Shown here: positions 55,667 to 64,000 of the stretch, one piece after another
Position numbering within the stretch: position 1 is the stretch's first letter
How the letters are laid out: the number at the start of each line of letters is the position of its first letter
Source: Tetranychus cinnabarinus
Taxonomy: Eukaryota; Arthropoda; Arachnida; Trombidiformes; Tetranychidae
Direction: 5' to 3'
Length of the DNA: 64,000 nt
Assembly: GCA_022266195.1 (NCBI GenBank)
Contig: WHVY01000011.1
Span: 124,001 to 188,000 of the forward strand
Translations under genes and position numbers: made by a program
The notes under the pieces: model-generated
The model's database searches: none
The model's input: the letters and a program-made list of their open reading frames with translations, nothing else
What the model was told of the DNA's origin: nothing

Positions 55667-56236
55667 AATGTTTCTAAGTAGGGCGGTGTAAATGTCTCAT
55701 TGGGATCGTCAATGTTATTTCAATGTAAATGTAACATTGGGATGTCAATGTTATTTCAATGTAAATGTCTCATTGGGATCTTCAATGTTATTTCAATGTA
55801 AATGTCTCATTGGGATCGTCAATGTTATTTCAATGTAAATGTTTCATTAGGATCGTCAATGTTATTCCAATGTAAATGTTTCTGCGTAGGGATCGTGAAT
55901 GTTATTCGTATGTAAATGTCTCATTGGGATCGTCAATGTTATTTCAATGTAAATGTTTCATTAGGATCGTCAATGTTATTCCAATGTAAATGTCTCATTG
56001 GGATCGTCAATGTTATTTCGATTTTAATGTTTCTAAGTAGGGCGGTGTAAATGTCTCATTGGGATCGTCAATGTTATTTCAATGTAAATGTCGCATTGGG
56101 ACGATCAATGTTATTACAATGTAAATGTCTCATTGAGATCGTCAATGTTATTTCAATGTAAATGTCTCATTGGGATCGTCAATGTTATTTCAATGTAAAT
56201 GTCTCATTGGGATCGTCAGCGTTATTTCAATGTAAA

Positions 56237-56697
56237 TGTAAATAAAAAGAATGTAAAAAAGCAATCAGACGCAAACGCTGGATCAAGCAAGAATAACTTA
56301 TCAAATACCAACAATGAATGAAACACTTTTTACAGTTTAATTTGGTTGTATGGTTGGATACAAGTGTTGGACAATTTTGTTGAGAAAAGTCTATTTAAAG
56401 AGTAATGTTTGATGTGGTTGATGGATGTTGTGGATGTGTTAGGTTGAATGGTGGACAATAAGGTGGTGAGTATCAATATAATGAATTGTCAAGGGAGAAG
56501 TTGAGAGGTGAAAGCTTGGAACCAACGATCAAATTGTTTACTCGCTAAGCAAGTTAATCAATGATAAAAAACGTAAAACGTAATAATGATAATGAACCAA
56601 CAACATGCTCAGCAATAAAAAGAAATGAAAATTGATATGATTTATTTGATAACAATACAATTCTTACCCCTTACACAATGTTATTGAATACGGATTC
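56237..56697. other. AT-rich spacer between satellite and transposon
   Basis: The last recognisable monomer ends near 56,236, after which the 37-bp period is lost. The spacer is unique by eye, AT-rich, and has a TG-rich stretch near 56,411-56,445 (repeated GATG/GTTG words). No coding exon or RNA gene is recognisable. Confidence 0.6.
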
Positions 56698-56699
56698 TA

Positions 56700-56745
56700 C
56701 AGGGTGATTACTGGAACATGTCCTTGTGTTTTTTTCTAATATTTT
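56700..56745 (+). repeat. Left terminal inverted repeat of the transposon
   Basis: These 46 bp are identical to the reverse complement of 58,222-58,267; the next base inward (T against C) differs. A 7-base T run after CCTTGTG is conserved at both ends. Confidence 0.95.
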
Positions 56746-56808
56746 TTTTATTTCTTATTCAATTAAATTCGAAATTTCTGAAAACAAACTTGAATAGTGC
56801 GGAAACAT

Positions 56809-57938
56809 TTATAGAAATTGTTCGATGTGTCCGCCTTCGTTTTCGATGATTGCCAGGCATCGATTTCTGAAGCCATTTATCACAGCCGTTAGCTCATCGC
56901 TTGTGATTTTTCCTACTTCAATTTTGATTTTTTCTCTGAGCTCTTTGAGATTTTTTGGTGCTGATGCATAGACCAAGTCTTTGAGTTTACCCCAAAGGTA
57001 AAAATCACATGGGTTCAGGTCAGGCGAATAAGGTGGCCAGTCAATTCCGCTCCCAAATCTCTTGTTGTAACCCAGTCCAATCACTCTTCCTGGAAAGTTC
57101 TCGTGAAGATAATCCATGACGTCTGATGTTCTATGAGGCAGAGCACCATCCTGCATGTACCAAAATCCATTAACAGCATTTTTTTCTTTTGCCTTGGGAA
57201 TGAAAAAATTCTGCAACATTTCAAGATAAGAGTGCCATTGACATTGTTTTCAAAGAAATATGGTCCCAGTATTCCTTTTTTACAGATAGCACACCATACA
57301 GTTAATCTTTTTGGCTTCATTGTTGTTTCAACATACCGCTGTGGGTTCGATCTAGCCCAAAAACGACAGTTCTGTTTGTTGACATAGCCCGATAGCCAGA
57401 AATGGGCTTCATCACTAAACCAGATACTTTCGGCCAATATTTCCTTGTTATCCATTTTGTTTATCATTGTCTGGGCGAATGCAAGTCTTCTTTCTTCATC
57501 GTAGTCACTTAATTGTTGTAAGACTTGAATCTTATAGGGGTAAAGCTTAATTTTCGTTTTCAATATCTTACGCACTGTCGATACTGCCATATCCAATTCT
57601 TGTGAAGCTCTTCTCACTGAAGTACCCGGGTTCTGGTCATAGTGTTGCTGTACTCGGGCAATATTTTCCGGAGTTGACACAGTGATTTGTCCACCAGAAT
57701 GTCCCTTTCGTTGATCTAAGATGCTTCCAGTATCATGAAATTTCTTTACCACACGTTGTATAGCCCGTTCATCTGGAATATCACGGTAATTTTTTGCTCC
57801 AAGACGTTCACGAAGGGCCTTCCTGGCAGCTGCCACCGACTGATTATTGAGCCAATACTGCTCGACAACAAAAATCTTCATTTTGTCAACTTCGGTAAGA
57901 TTTGCTTGATCTGTTGATGTTGAAGCACTTTCTGCCAT
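56809..57938 (-). pseudogene. Mariner-like transposase, one frameshift
   Basis: The transposase would cut and rejoin the element at its inverted repeats in the nucleus. The ATG at 57,938 opens a frame that stays meaningful for about 237 codons; the remainder continues in a second frame from about 57,228 to the stop at 56,809. The full span is 1,130 bp, one short of 377 codons, so a single lost base near 57,229 (within ACTCTTATC on the coding strand) explains the break. Residues about 18-83 form a helix-turn-helix region (FVVEQYW, AIQRVVKKFHDTG, KGHSGG) of the kind found in many arthropod elements, followed by a second HTH-like segment (VSTVRKIL). The catalytic aspartates are D176 in WFSDEAHFW, the D of MQDGALPH and the D of NPCDFYLWG. 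The last two are separated by 47 residues by my count, against 34 in classical mariners. Likely inactive unless the missing base is a sequencing error. Confidence 0.92.
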
Positions 57939-58221
57939 GTTGTATTGCTAACTTAATCAAGAACACAAAGGTAATGTTGATATCAATTATTGTTGGTCAA
58001 CTATTGAAGATTAGTAAACAGTGAAAAAAACACAAAAATTCCGGTCAAGTTGGTCAGGATACAACAAAAGGCGGACCAACGCCCTGAAATTGAGAACCAT
58101 TTTTGCGCATGCGTCATTGCTACTAGCGTTTTGCAAAAAATGTCAAAAGGGCATATTTTTGTTTCCGCACCCCTAAGGACTACTCACACCAAAAAAGAAC
58201 ATATTTGAAGAATGCATACGG

Positions 58222-58267
58222 AAAATATTAGAAAAAAACACAAGGACATGTTCCAGTAATCACCCTG
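58222..58267 (-). repeat. Right terminal inverted repeat of the transposon
   Basis: This is the reverse complement of the left repeat, ending ATCACCCTG and followed by the TA target duplicate. The transposase start codon lies 284 bp inside this end. Confidence 0.95.
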
Positions 58268-58269
58268 TA

Positions 58270-58772
58270 CATTTTTCCGCCAGTCTCTATTTTCATGAAT
58301 TTCTCAGCGATCATCAGATTCTGAGGACAGGTATAGATTGATGTTCACATGAGAGAATCTAATAAGGTTCGAAAGTTGACTCATTTTTATCAAAAAAGCA
58401 TTGTAAATTCACATTGAAAAAAGCAATTGCATTCACTAATAATTTTACTCCCTGTTTAAACAAGTTCACTGAATCTGCAACTCCACCATTTCATTCCCAC
58501 TTTTCCCGACATTTCTTCAATTTCACCTAAATGTTTAAATCAGTCATTAGGCTCTACATTGCCAATTATCATTTATTATGCTGCCATCTGATTATATGGA
58601 ACTATATTACATGTCAATGTAGTCCTTACTCTTTTGTGATCGTAATCAATCATTCAATTTAAATCATTATTTATTTCATTAATTCGTAATACATTGAATA
58701 CATAATGCATATTGGTTTAATTCAGATTATTTTCTAATGGTTTAAAAGTTCTTGAACTTGTCTCATCTTGAG
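58270..58772. other. 3' flank of the minus-strand P450 gene
   Basis: This AT-rich sequence lies between the transposon and the P450 stop codon. It has no ORF of note and presumably holds the P450 3' untranslated region. Confidence 0.6.
58670..58675 (-). promoter_or_regulatory. Candidate polyadenylation signal (AATAAA)
   Basis: TTTATT on the plus strand reads AATAAA on the minus strand, about 98 bp after the P450 stop codon at 58,773-58,775. The position is plausible for transcript cleavage, but AATAAA is frequent in AT-rich sequence. Confidence 0.45.
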
Positions 58773-61168
58773 CTATAGATCCTTCATTTCCTGGTTAATG
58801 TTATGCCGTGTTGTTAATATGATCTCCAAAGGTAGCGCTGGTTTCAGAGATATTTCAGATTTCAAGGGAATACTTTCGGATGTTCGAGTAGATTTAATAC
58901 TGAATTTACGAAGAATGTGAATGAGATAAACTTTCAATTCCATCATGGCATAACGATAGCCAATGCAGTTTCTAGGTCCATAACCAAAAGGGATAAACGC
59001 TGATTTAGGTATTTTGGATGAATTTTCAGGGTTCCATCTTTCAGGGTCAAACTTATCTGGATCAGGATAAATACTTGGATCACGGTGAGTAGAAGTGATG
59101 CAAATAAATATGTTTGTATCTTTAAAAATCTTAGTTCCGTTAACTTTAACATCTTCATCCAAAACTCGTCCAATAAAATGGACTGGTGGGTTCAATCGAA
59201 GTGATTCTTTTAAAAATTTATCGAGATAAGTGCATGCATTAATTTTATCGAAGTCGTCAGTCGGAGTATCACCAGGAAAGTGTTCAATTACTTCGCGGTA
59301 AAGACGCTCTTGTATCTCTGGATGGTTACCTGTTTGGTACAAGAACAACTCATATCAATATAAAAATCAGAAAGGGTTGACCATCTCAGAGTAAAATATG
59401 AAATCACTGAGTAAGGTGATGTACTTTCACACTTTTCTGTTAATAGAGTGTCTGAAATTAGAGCTCTAGATTTTATTAATAGTTGTTGTCTAATTAAACT
59501 TATAGCTAACGAAAGTAAGTCTTAAGTCTATGAGAATTTCCGAATTAGATGTGAGATCTAGAATTTGAAAATAGCTGCGAAAGTATCGTCGCAGATTGAA
59601 CTTTTGTCTAGATTTTAACTTTGTTGACTCACTTTCAGCTCATTGATTTTTCACGATCGTTTTGTGGTTATCTTCTTTTTTCATTTCATCTCATAGTCGA
59701 AATGAACTTGATTACTTTTTTAATGCAACGATGGAAACTATGTGTGGAGGGATTCAGAAAATGGAACCACAAACTCATTGATTTTATCAAATCATGTCAA
59801 AAGCTTATAGATTTTGATTTCAAGAACTTATAGCTAGACTTTCATTAGCTGTAGTCACGAAAGCTCAAAGTCTTGTGTTTTTCTTTAACGTTCAATTATA
59901 ATCTAATGTCTGTCTCTTTAGCCTCGAAATCTGGACTTTAGAAGCTCTATCTTTTAACTGTGCTTTAATGTCTATTAGATTTTTAATTTCTTTAATTAGT
60001 CAACTTTTGAGTGTCCGAGGTCTAACTCACCCAATGAAAATAGAGTCCAACGTAAAGATACCGAAACTGTTTCATGACCGGCTGCAATACTTGTCACTAA
60101 TTCTTCAAGTGTTCCTGTCTGATCGGTGTGTTTCTCAAGTAAATGTACCAAGTCGTATTCTTCTGGTTGTTTTGGTGGTGACAACGTGATCACTTTTTTT
60201 CGATGCTCCATGTAAGAATGCATCAAAGTTTCGATTCTTTCCAAGTTCTTTAAATAACTTTTGCCTGTCTCAAAAAAATTGATGAGTATGTCGAACCACA
60301 GTAACGGATTCATGGCTCGTTTCATTGCAATTTGCTCAATGCTTGTAAGAAGATCTAAAGTGATTTCTTTTTCCTCCTTCAAATCGTCCAATGGTATGCT
60401 TCCAACAACTCTTTCAATTATGCGTAATGTACTCGTGTGGATTAAATGCTCCATGTCGATTGGTTTATCTATTTGATTCAATAATTTTTCGGGTATTTCT
60501 CTGATTTCTTGTTCCATAAGCTTTACAAAATGTTTCTGTCGTTTTGTAACGAAAAAGGGTTCGATTGCTTTCCTACGAATCTTCCACAGCGAAGGATCTG
60601 ATGTGATTAGGCCATTTTTCAATCCAATATATTTGTAAAAGAAGGGTTTCTTAACATTGGTTTTGGTCATTACAGCCTATTTGTTTGATTGCAAGAAAAG
60701 AAAAGGAAATTTGGTCCATAGTTCAAAGCATATCTGATACCTACTTCAACTGCAGCATGATCAGAAATAATAATCACTGGAAAGAGTCCTAACCACATCA
60801 CTGATAAACTTCGGTCCTTATTAGTCGAAATCGTTTGCTCGAACCAAGTGTACATGTTTCCTGCAATCAAATAGTAATGAACATCGACAGAAATCATTCC
60901 AGAGGTTAGTAGTGTTAGTTTCTTGAACAAGGACTAACTTACTTGAAATATCTTCCATGTTGCTTGGAAATGGAAAATTCGGACTCAATAACTTTAGATG
61001 ACCAAAGATAAAGTTTTTAGGAAGACAATGCAATCCATGATAATGATAAATTTTATGCAACAAATTCAAGGTGGGCTTCAATAGTGTGATATGGATGAAG
61101 TATGCAATAATCAGATAACCCACAAGACTGATGGCTTTTGGGAATGAAATCCATATGTTATGATCCAT
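58773..61168 (-). CDS. Cytochrome P450, CYP4-like, four exons, complete
   Basis: This is a predicted membrane-bound haem-thiolate monooxygenase of the endoplasmic reticulum; substrate unknown. Exons by GT-AG sites are 60,943-61,168, 60,745-60,860, 60,031-60,676 and 58,773-59,329, joining in phases 1, 0 and 1 to 514 residues, normal for the family. Residues about 12-30 form a hydrophobic N-terminal anchor. Helix C has W145 and R149 (WKIRR), helix I has AAGHET (313-317 covers AGHET), helix K has ESLR (371-374), then PERW (425-428) and the haem loop FGYGPRNCIG with ligand C451. The stretch after ESLR (NPPVHFIGRVLDEDVKVNG) is CYP4-like. Helix I has Ala where many CYP4 enzymes have the Glu that binds haem covalently, and Thr-Val where Thr-Thr is usual. 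Introns are 82, 68 and 701 bp. It is paralogous to, and divergent from, the gene at 62,620. Splice sites were assigned by eye; the start is the first ATG before the anchor. Confidence 0.93.
59330..60030 (-). other. Intron 3 of the minus-strand P450 (701 bp)
   Basis: The donor GTGAGT (minus strand, 60,030-60,025) and acceptor AACAG (ending at 59,330) join the helix I end (TLFSLG) to NHPEIQ. It is far longer than the other introns of the two genes (68-151 bp). It contains two short internal direct repeats, CTCATTGATTTT at 59,639 and 59,774 and CTTATAGCTA at 59,499 and 59,827. No gene or transposon is recognised inside, and the paralog has no intron here. Confidence 0.85.
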
Positions 61169-61309
61169 ATTGAGATGAAATCACAAAACTCAACTATTAT
61201 TTCAATCAACTGAGAGTTGCAATTGTGTGGAGAGAGGTTGACTAACACAACAATAATTAGATTTGTGTTCAGTTGTAACAGCAAAGCTGCAAACTTGACT
61301 ATTTAGTAG

Positions 61310-61317
61310 CTTTTATA
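61310..61317 (-). promoter_or_regulatory. TATA box of the minus-strand P450
   Basis: The minus strand reads TTTATAAAAGC here. It lies about 140 bp upstream of the ATG at 61,168, so transcription would start near 61,285 with a 5' untranslated leader of roughly 115 bp. The match to the TATA consensus is good; the start site itself is inferred. Confidence 0.6.
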
Positions 61318-61409
61318 AACTTAATTATAAGTTTATTTTCTTCTCTTTTCTTCATAATTGCAGTTATGATCATTATTCAATCAATTTATCATTAAAAAAC
61401 TAAATAGTG

Positions 61410-61417
61410 TATAAAAA
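61410..61417 (+). promoter_or_regulatory. TATA-like box facing right
   Basis: The plus strand reads GTATAAAAAGCC, followed about 25 bp later by the initiator-like ATCCAGTATC. It faces away from the minus-strand TATA box about 92 bp to the left. It could drive the plus-strand P450 only through a leader of more than 1.1 kb or an unseen 5' intron; a non-coding transcript is the alternative. Confidence 0.35.
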
Positions 61418-62619
61418 GCCTAAACCAGACAATCCAGTATCGATGTTTACAATAAAACCTGTTAATACAAAACCTTTCTGTCTTCCTTTGCTCGAATCTC
61501 GAGCCACGAACCACCTCAAACGATTATAAAATTATTAAAAAATTAATACTGTGATGAAAAAAACAGGATTCCCCATTAAAGTCTCCTAACGTGTAAATTT
61601 GTTGACAAAAATTCAAGGGTCATCATCGAATCGTCATCGAATCAGAATGTAAACAAAAATAATTTTTGACTTGAAACCCCTTCCGTCCTTGAATTTGTTT
61701 GTATTTCATTTCCCTCCTAGTCTTCGCTCCAATCAAACTGGAGGCATTCAAATTTATAATAGGTTTATACTAATGACGGCATTAAATGTATGTTGATTGA
61801 ATTAGCAATTGCGTAAGATTGCAAAATCAACTTCGGGGCTTCACCGGACAAGCATCAAATTTAATCATGAAGCTGTTGCTCGAATTTGATAATTACAAAT
61901 GAAGTGCATGTTTAGCTGGTAGTGGTTACGCAGGCTAATTATTATCTCAATATCAGTAATTACATAGCTAGATTGATGGTTCATAAACACAGAGAGACAG
62001 ATATATTTATAGCTTCAACTTTTAACAGTCATTTAAATGGCAGATTAAATGTTGGACAAAATGAAGGTCAATCGATGAATTTACGTTATCAGACAGAGTT
62101 AACAGTAGATATAATCAAAGCTCCGTTCGATGATCACTGGGTGAAATCACTAAAAGCAAACTCTAATCTTATTGAACCTCTTCAACTGATCAATAGTATT
62201 TCGATGCTCATGCATAAAAATGTCAGAAATACAAACGATTGCATAGACACTTGATGAAACTACGCAAGAGATAATTAGTGAAAAAGTAAATGAAAAGAAG
62301 CATGAAAACCGGTTGTTTTTGTTTTTATTCAATGTAACGTGTTGCTCATGTTTGAAATGCTTTCGGATGTAACCAATATTTTTGCAACAAATAAGCCCAA
62401 AATAAAACTTTGTTTACATTGTATTATATTAATAAGAGGTGTGATCTTATTTCAATGAAACAGGTTATGTTGACTGATAAATTCATTGATTAATTCTTTA
62501 AAACTCTGCCATTTGAGCATTTATTAGTTAGTCTTTCAATTGTGCCCTTTCAATTTGAATCAGACTGAATAATATCGCTGGAATTATGAACTATTGTCCT
62601 TATTGATTCAACTCTTAAT

Positions 62620-64000
62620 ATGTCAGGTTTATTGCATGATAATGTGATCTCTGTTAATCAATTTATTGTTAAGTTAATTGGGATAACAATTATTTACTAT
62701 TTGTTCACAAAAATTGTTTATTTTTTTAAATCGTTTAATCGTTTTCATCGTTTTCCTTCTGAACCAAGTTCCTTTCTATTTGGCCATGCGCTCAAATTTA
62801 TACCTTCAAAAGCGTCTACTTTTATTGGTAAGCATTAAATGCTTTTTATTTGTCATGAACGGGTTAAAATGTGATGAATCAAGCTGTTTAATCTCACATT
62901 TCCATTCAATATTCCAAATCTTTATTTGCCAACAATTAATTTCTATTTTTCTTAATTCCAATTCTAGAGAAACTTACACAATTCATTGAACGCAATGTAA
63001 AAGCTAATCGAGATAAATCGGGTTTATTTGCCATCTGGATCACCTGGAAACCAATGATTTGTTGCTGTAGTCACCAGGCAATCGAGGTAACTATTAAATT
63101 CACTAGAATATTTATGCAAATGCAATTCGTGCATCTATTAATATAAAAATATGTTTCATCTTGACTTTCTGTCTTTCAATTCTCAATTCAATGACTTCTC
63201 TATGATTCAATGTTATCCTTTATTATTTGAATTGCAGGCTGTAATGTCAAAGACCAACATTACTAAACCCAGTTTTTACAAATTTTTTGGCCTAAAAGAT
63301 GGTTTAGTTACTTCGAATCCCACCAAATGGAAACTGCGCCGTAAAATGGTTGAGCCATTCTTTGTCAGCAAACAACAAAAACTTTTCATCAATACAATGA
63401 ACCATGTATTTGATAAACTGGTTAACCAAACTTTAGTGGAACTATCGATTCGGGGTCAGCCGGTTAACCTTCATAGTTATATTCATCAATCAATGCTTGA
63501 CATTATTATTAATGCGACTTTGCATATTCCAATGGAAAGTCGCAAAAGTGAAAAGAAACATATAATTGATACTATTGATTTGATAGAAAAGGCTGCATAT
63601 GGTCGCATTTTCAACCCCGTCTTGTGGTTTAATTCAATCTTCAGTTCAACTAAACTGGGTAAAAAGTTCATTAAAGACACAAATATCTTTTACGACTTTT
63701 TAACCACTCAAATCAACTCTAAATTAGACAACAATTCAAACGTAATTGAAAGTAGATCACAAGAATCATTGCCATGTGATCTAGTCTCATTACTGATGCA
63801 AACAAGTGGAGGTGATATTGATATAAATGGAATTAACGAAGAATTGGTAACCATTATCTGTGCTGGTCATGAAACAACATCAGTTTCTTTGAATTGGACT
63901 CTGTTTGTATTAGGTAACTGTCAAGATGTGCAGGAAAAACTGTATCGTGAAATATCAAGCGTATTTCATGAGAGTGGCCAAATGAATGATTTGGAAAAGG
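62620..64000 (+). CDS. Cytochrome P450, CYP4-like, 5' part, cut by window end
   Basis: This is a paralog of the minus-strand P450 and likewise a predicted microsomal monooxygenase of unknown substrate. Exons by GT-AG sites are 62,620-62,827, 62,968-63,086 and 63,238 onward, open to the window edge; 363 residues are visible. Introns are 140 and 151 bp, with phases 1 and 0, identical to the first two of its neighbour. Residues about 15-36 are a hydrophobic anchor, followed by RFPSEPSSFLFGHAL, the proline-rich hinge. Helix C has W140 and R144 (WKLRR); helix I has CAGHETTS at 317-324 with the usual Thr-Thr. The reading continues through LGNCQDVQEKLYREI without the third intron of its neighbour. 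About 60% of residues match over the segment around helix C (MSKTN to SKQQK). The ExxR and haem-cysteine motifs must lie beyond the window. Confidence 0.92.

Larger units (their letters stand above)
1..56236 (+). repeat. 37-bp satellite array with higher-order structure
   Basis: Every part of this interval is built from a 37-bp monomer that begins AATGTCTCATTGGGATCG and ends TTATTTCAATGTA. It holds about 1,500 copies, all in the same orientation, and continues beyond the left edge. Consensus GC is about 32% (12 of 37), with one GATC and one CpG per unit. Recurrent variants are a 40-bp unit (TTCTGAGTAGGG replaces CTCATTGGG), a 24-bp truncated unit, a TTGGCCTTGCCAATGG unit, a CATAGGGATCGTCAATAAT unit, a TATCTCATTGGTATCGACA unit and a GGCTCATTAGGATGG unit. 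These recur in set orders, forming higher-order repeats. The plus strand of the consensus is stop-free in all frames because 37 is not a multiple of 3, which explains the many 60-100 residue ORFs; I do not regard them as genes. No telomeric motif, inverted segment or inserted transposon was seen. A centromeric or other heterochromatic role is inference only. Confidence 0.97.
56700..58267 (-). mobile_element. Tc1/mariner-superfamily DNA transposon, full length
   Basis: This 1,568-bp element has perfect 46-bp terminal inverted repeats at 56,700-56,745 and 58,222-58,267, starting CAGGGTGATTACTGGAACAT. It is flanked by TA on both sides (56,698-56,699 and 58,268-58,269), the target duplication expected for the superfamily. 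A single transposase frame fills the middle on the minus strand. The identical repeats point to a recent insertion, although the transposase is frameshifted. It sits between the satellite edge and the 3' end of the minus-strand P450 gene. Confidence 0.95.
61169..62619. other. Intergenic region between divergent P450 genes
   Basis: This 1,451-bp AT-rich interval separates the two start codons. It holds the TATA box of the minus gene and an opposed TATA-like box. The longest open stretch (61,922-62,254) starts with GTG, resembles nothing I recognise, and is not called a gene. Confidence 0.6.

Noticed and set aside
1..56236. CRISPR array (37-bp direct repeats)
   Set aside because: Units abut directly with no unique spacers, and the flanking genes are spliced eukaryotic genes.
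1..56236. Telomeric or subtelomeric repeat tract
   Set aside because: No TTAGG-type or other short telomeric motif is present; the period is 37 bp.
56237..56697. Possible exon or P450 fragment in the spacer
   Set aside because: No P450 motif or sustained reading frame is visible on either strand.
57133..57917. Plus-strand ORFs over the transposon
   Set aside because: They are antisense shadows of the transposase frame.
59621..60476. Plus-strand ORFs over the minus-strand P450 exon 3 and intron 3
   Set aside because: They are antisense to a well-supported exon or lie in intron sequence and have no recognisable domain.
61922..62254. 110-codon open stretch in the P450 intergenic region
   Set aside because: It starts at GTG rather than ATG, shows no recognisable domain, and is of a length expected by chance.
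62714..62989. 91-codon plus-strand ORF overlapping exon 1 and intron 1 of the right-hand P450
   Set aside because: It is out of frame with the P450 exon and runs through its intron.

Overview
The window shows a eukaryotic, AT-rich nuclear locus, most likely from an arthropod. The reasons are spliced genes with GT-AG introns, a CYP4-like P450 pair, and a Tc1/mariner-superfamily transposon with a TA target duplication. Several short introns (68-151 bp) would suit a mite, but the sequence alone does not settle the species.

Bases 1 to about 56,236 are one uninterrupted satellite array. It is made of a 37-bp monomer, always in the same orientation, and it runs off the left edge of the window. The array is not a plain tandem repeat. 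A few monomer classes recur in fixed order: a 40-bp variant, a 24-bp truncated unit, a unit carrying a perfect hairpin, and ATAAT-bearing units. Together they form higher-order repeats. The 24-bp unit (about 160 copies by eye) punctuates the array. On top of this lie larger block duplications of 437, 730, 865, 984, 1008, 1452, 2288, 2753, 3663 and about 8383 bp. The offsets I tested can be written as sums of whole units, so growth has been in register, as unequal exchange or gene conversion would give. The longest pair (about 6.6 kb, 8.4 kb apart) differs at only about ten single bases plus unit-sized indels, so it is very recent. I find no credible gene inside the array. The short plus-strand ORFs there exist because the monomer is stop-free on that strand.

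From 56,237 to 56,697 lies non-repetitive AT-rich spacer. Bases 56,700-58,267 are a complete Tc1/mariner-superfamily element with perfect 46-bp terminal inverted repeats, flanked by TA. Its minus-strand transposase is broken by one apparent 1-bp deletion.

From 58,773 to the right edge lie two paralogous CYP4-like cytochrome P450 genes in head-to-head arrangement. One is complete on the minus strand (four exons, 514 residues predicted). The other is on the plus strand and cut by the window end (first 363 residues visible). They share their first two intron positions but not the third. The 1.45-kb interval between them has a good TATA box for the minus gene and a second, opposed TATA-like box about 90 bp away. 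The right end of the window is therefore a P450 cluster next to a large, recently rearranged satellite block.
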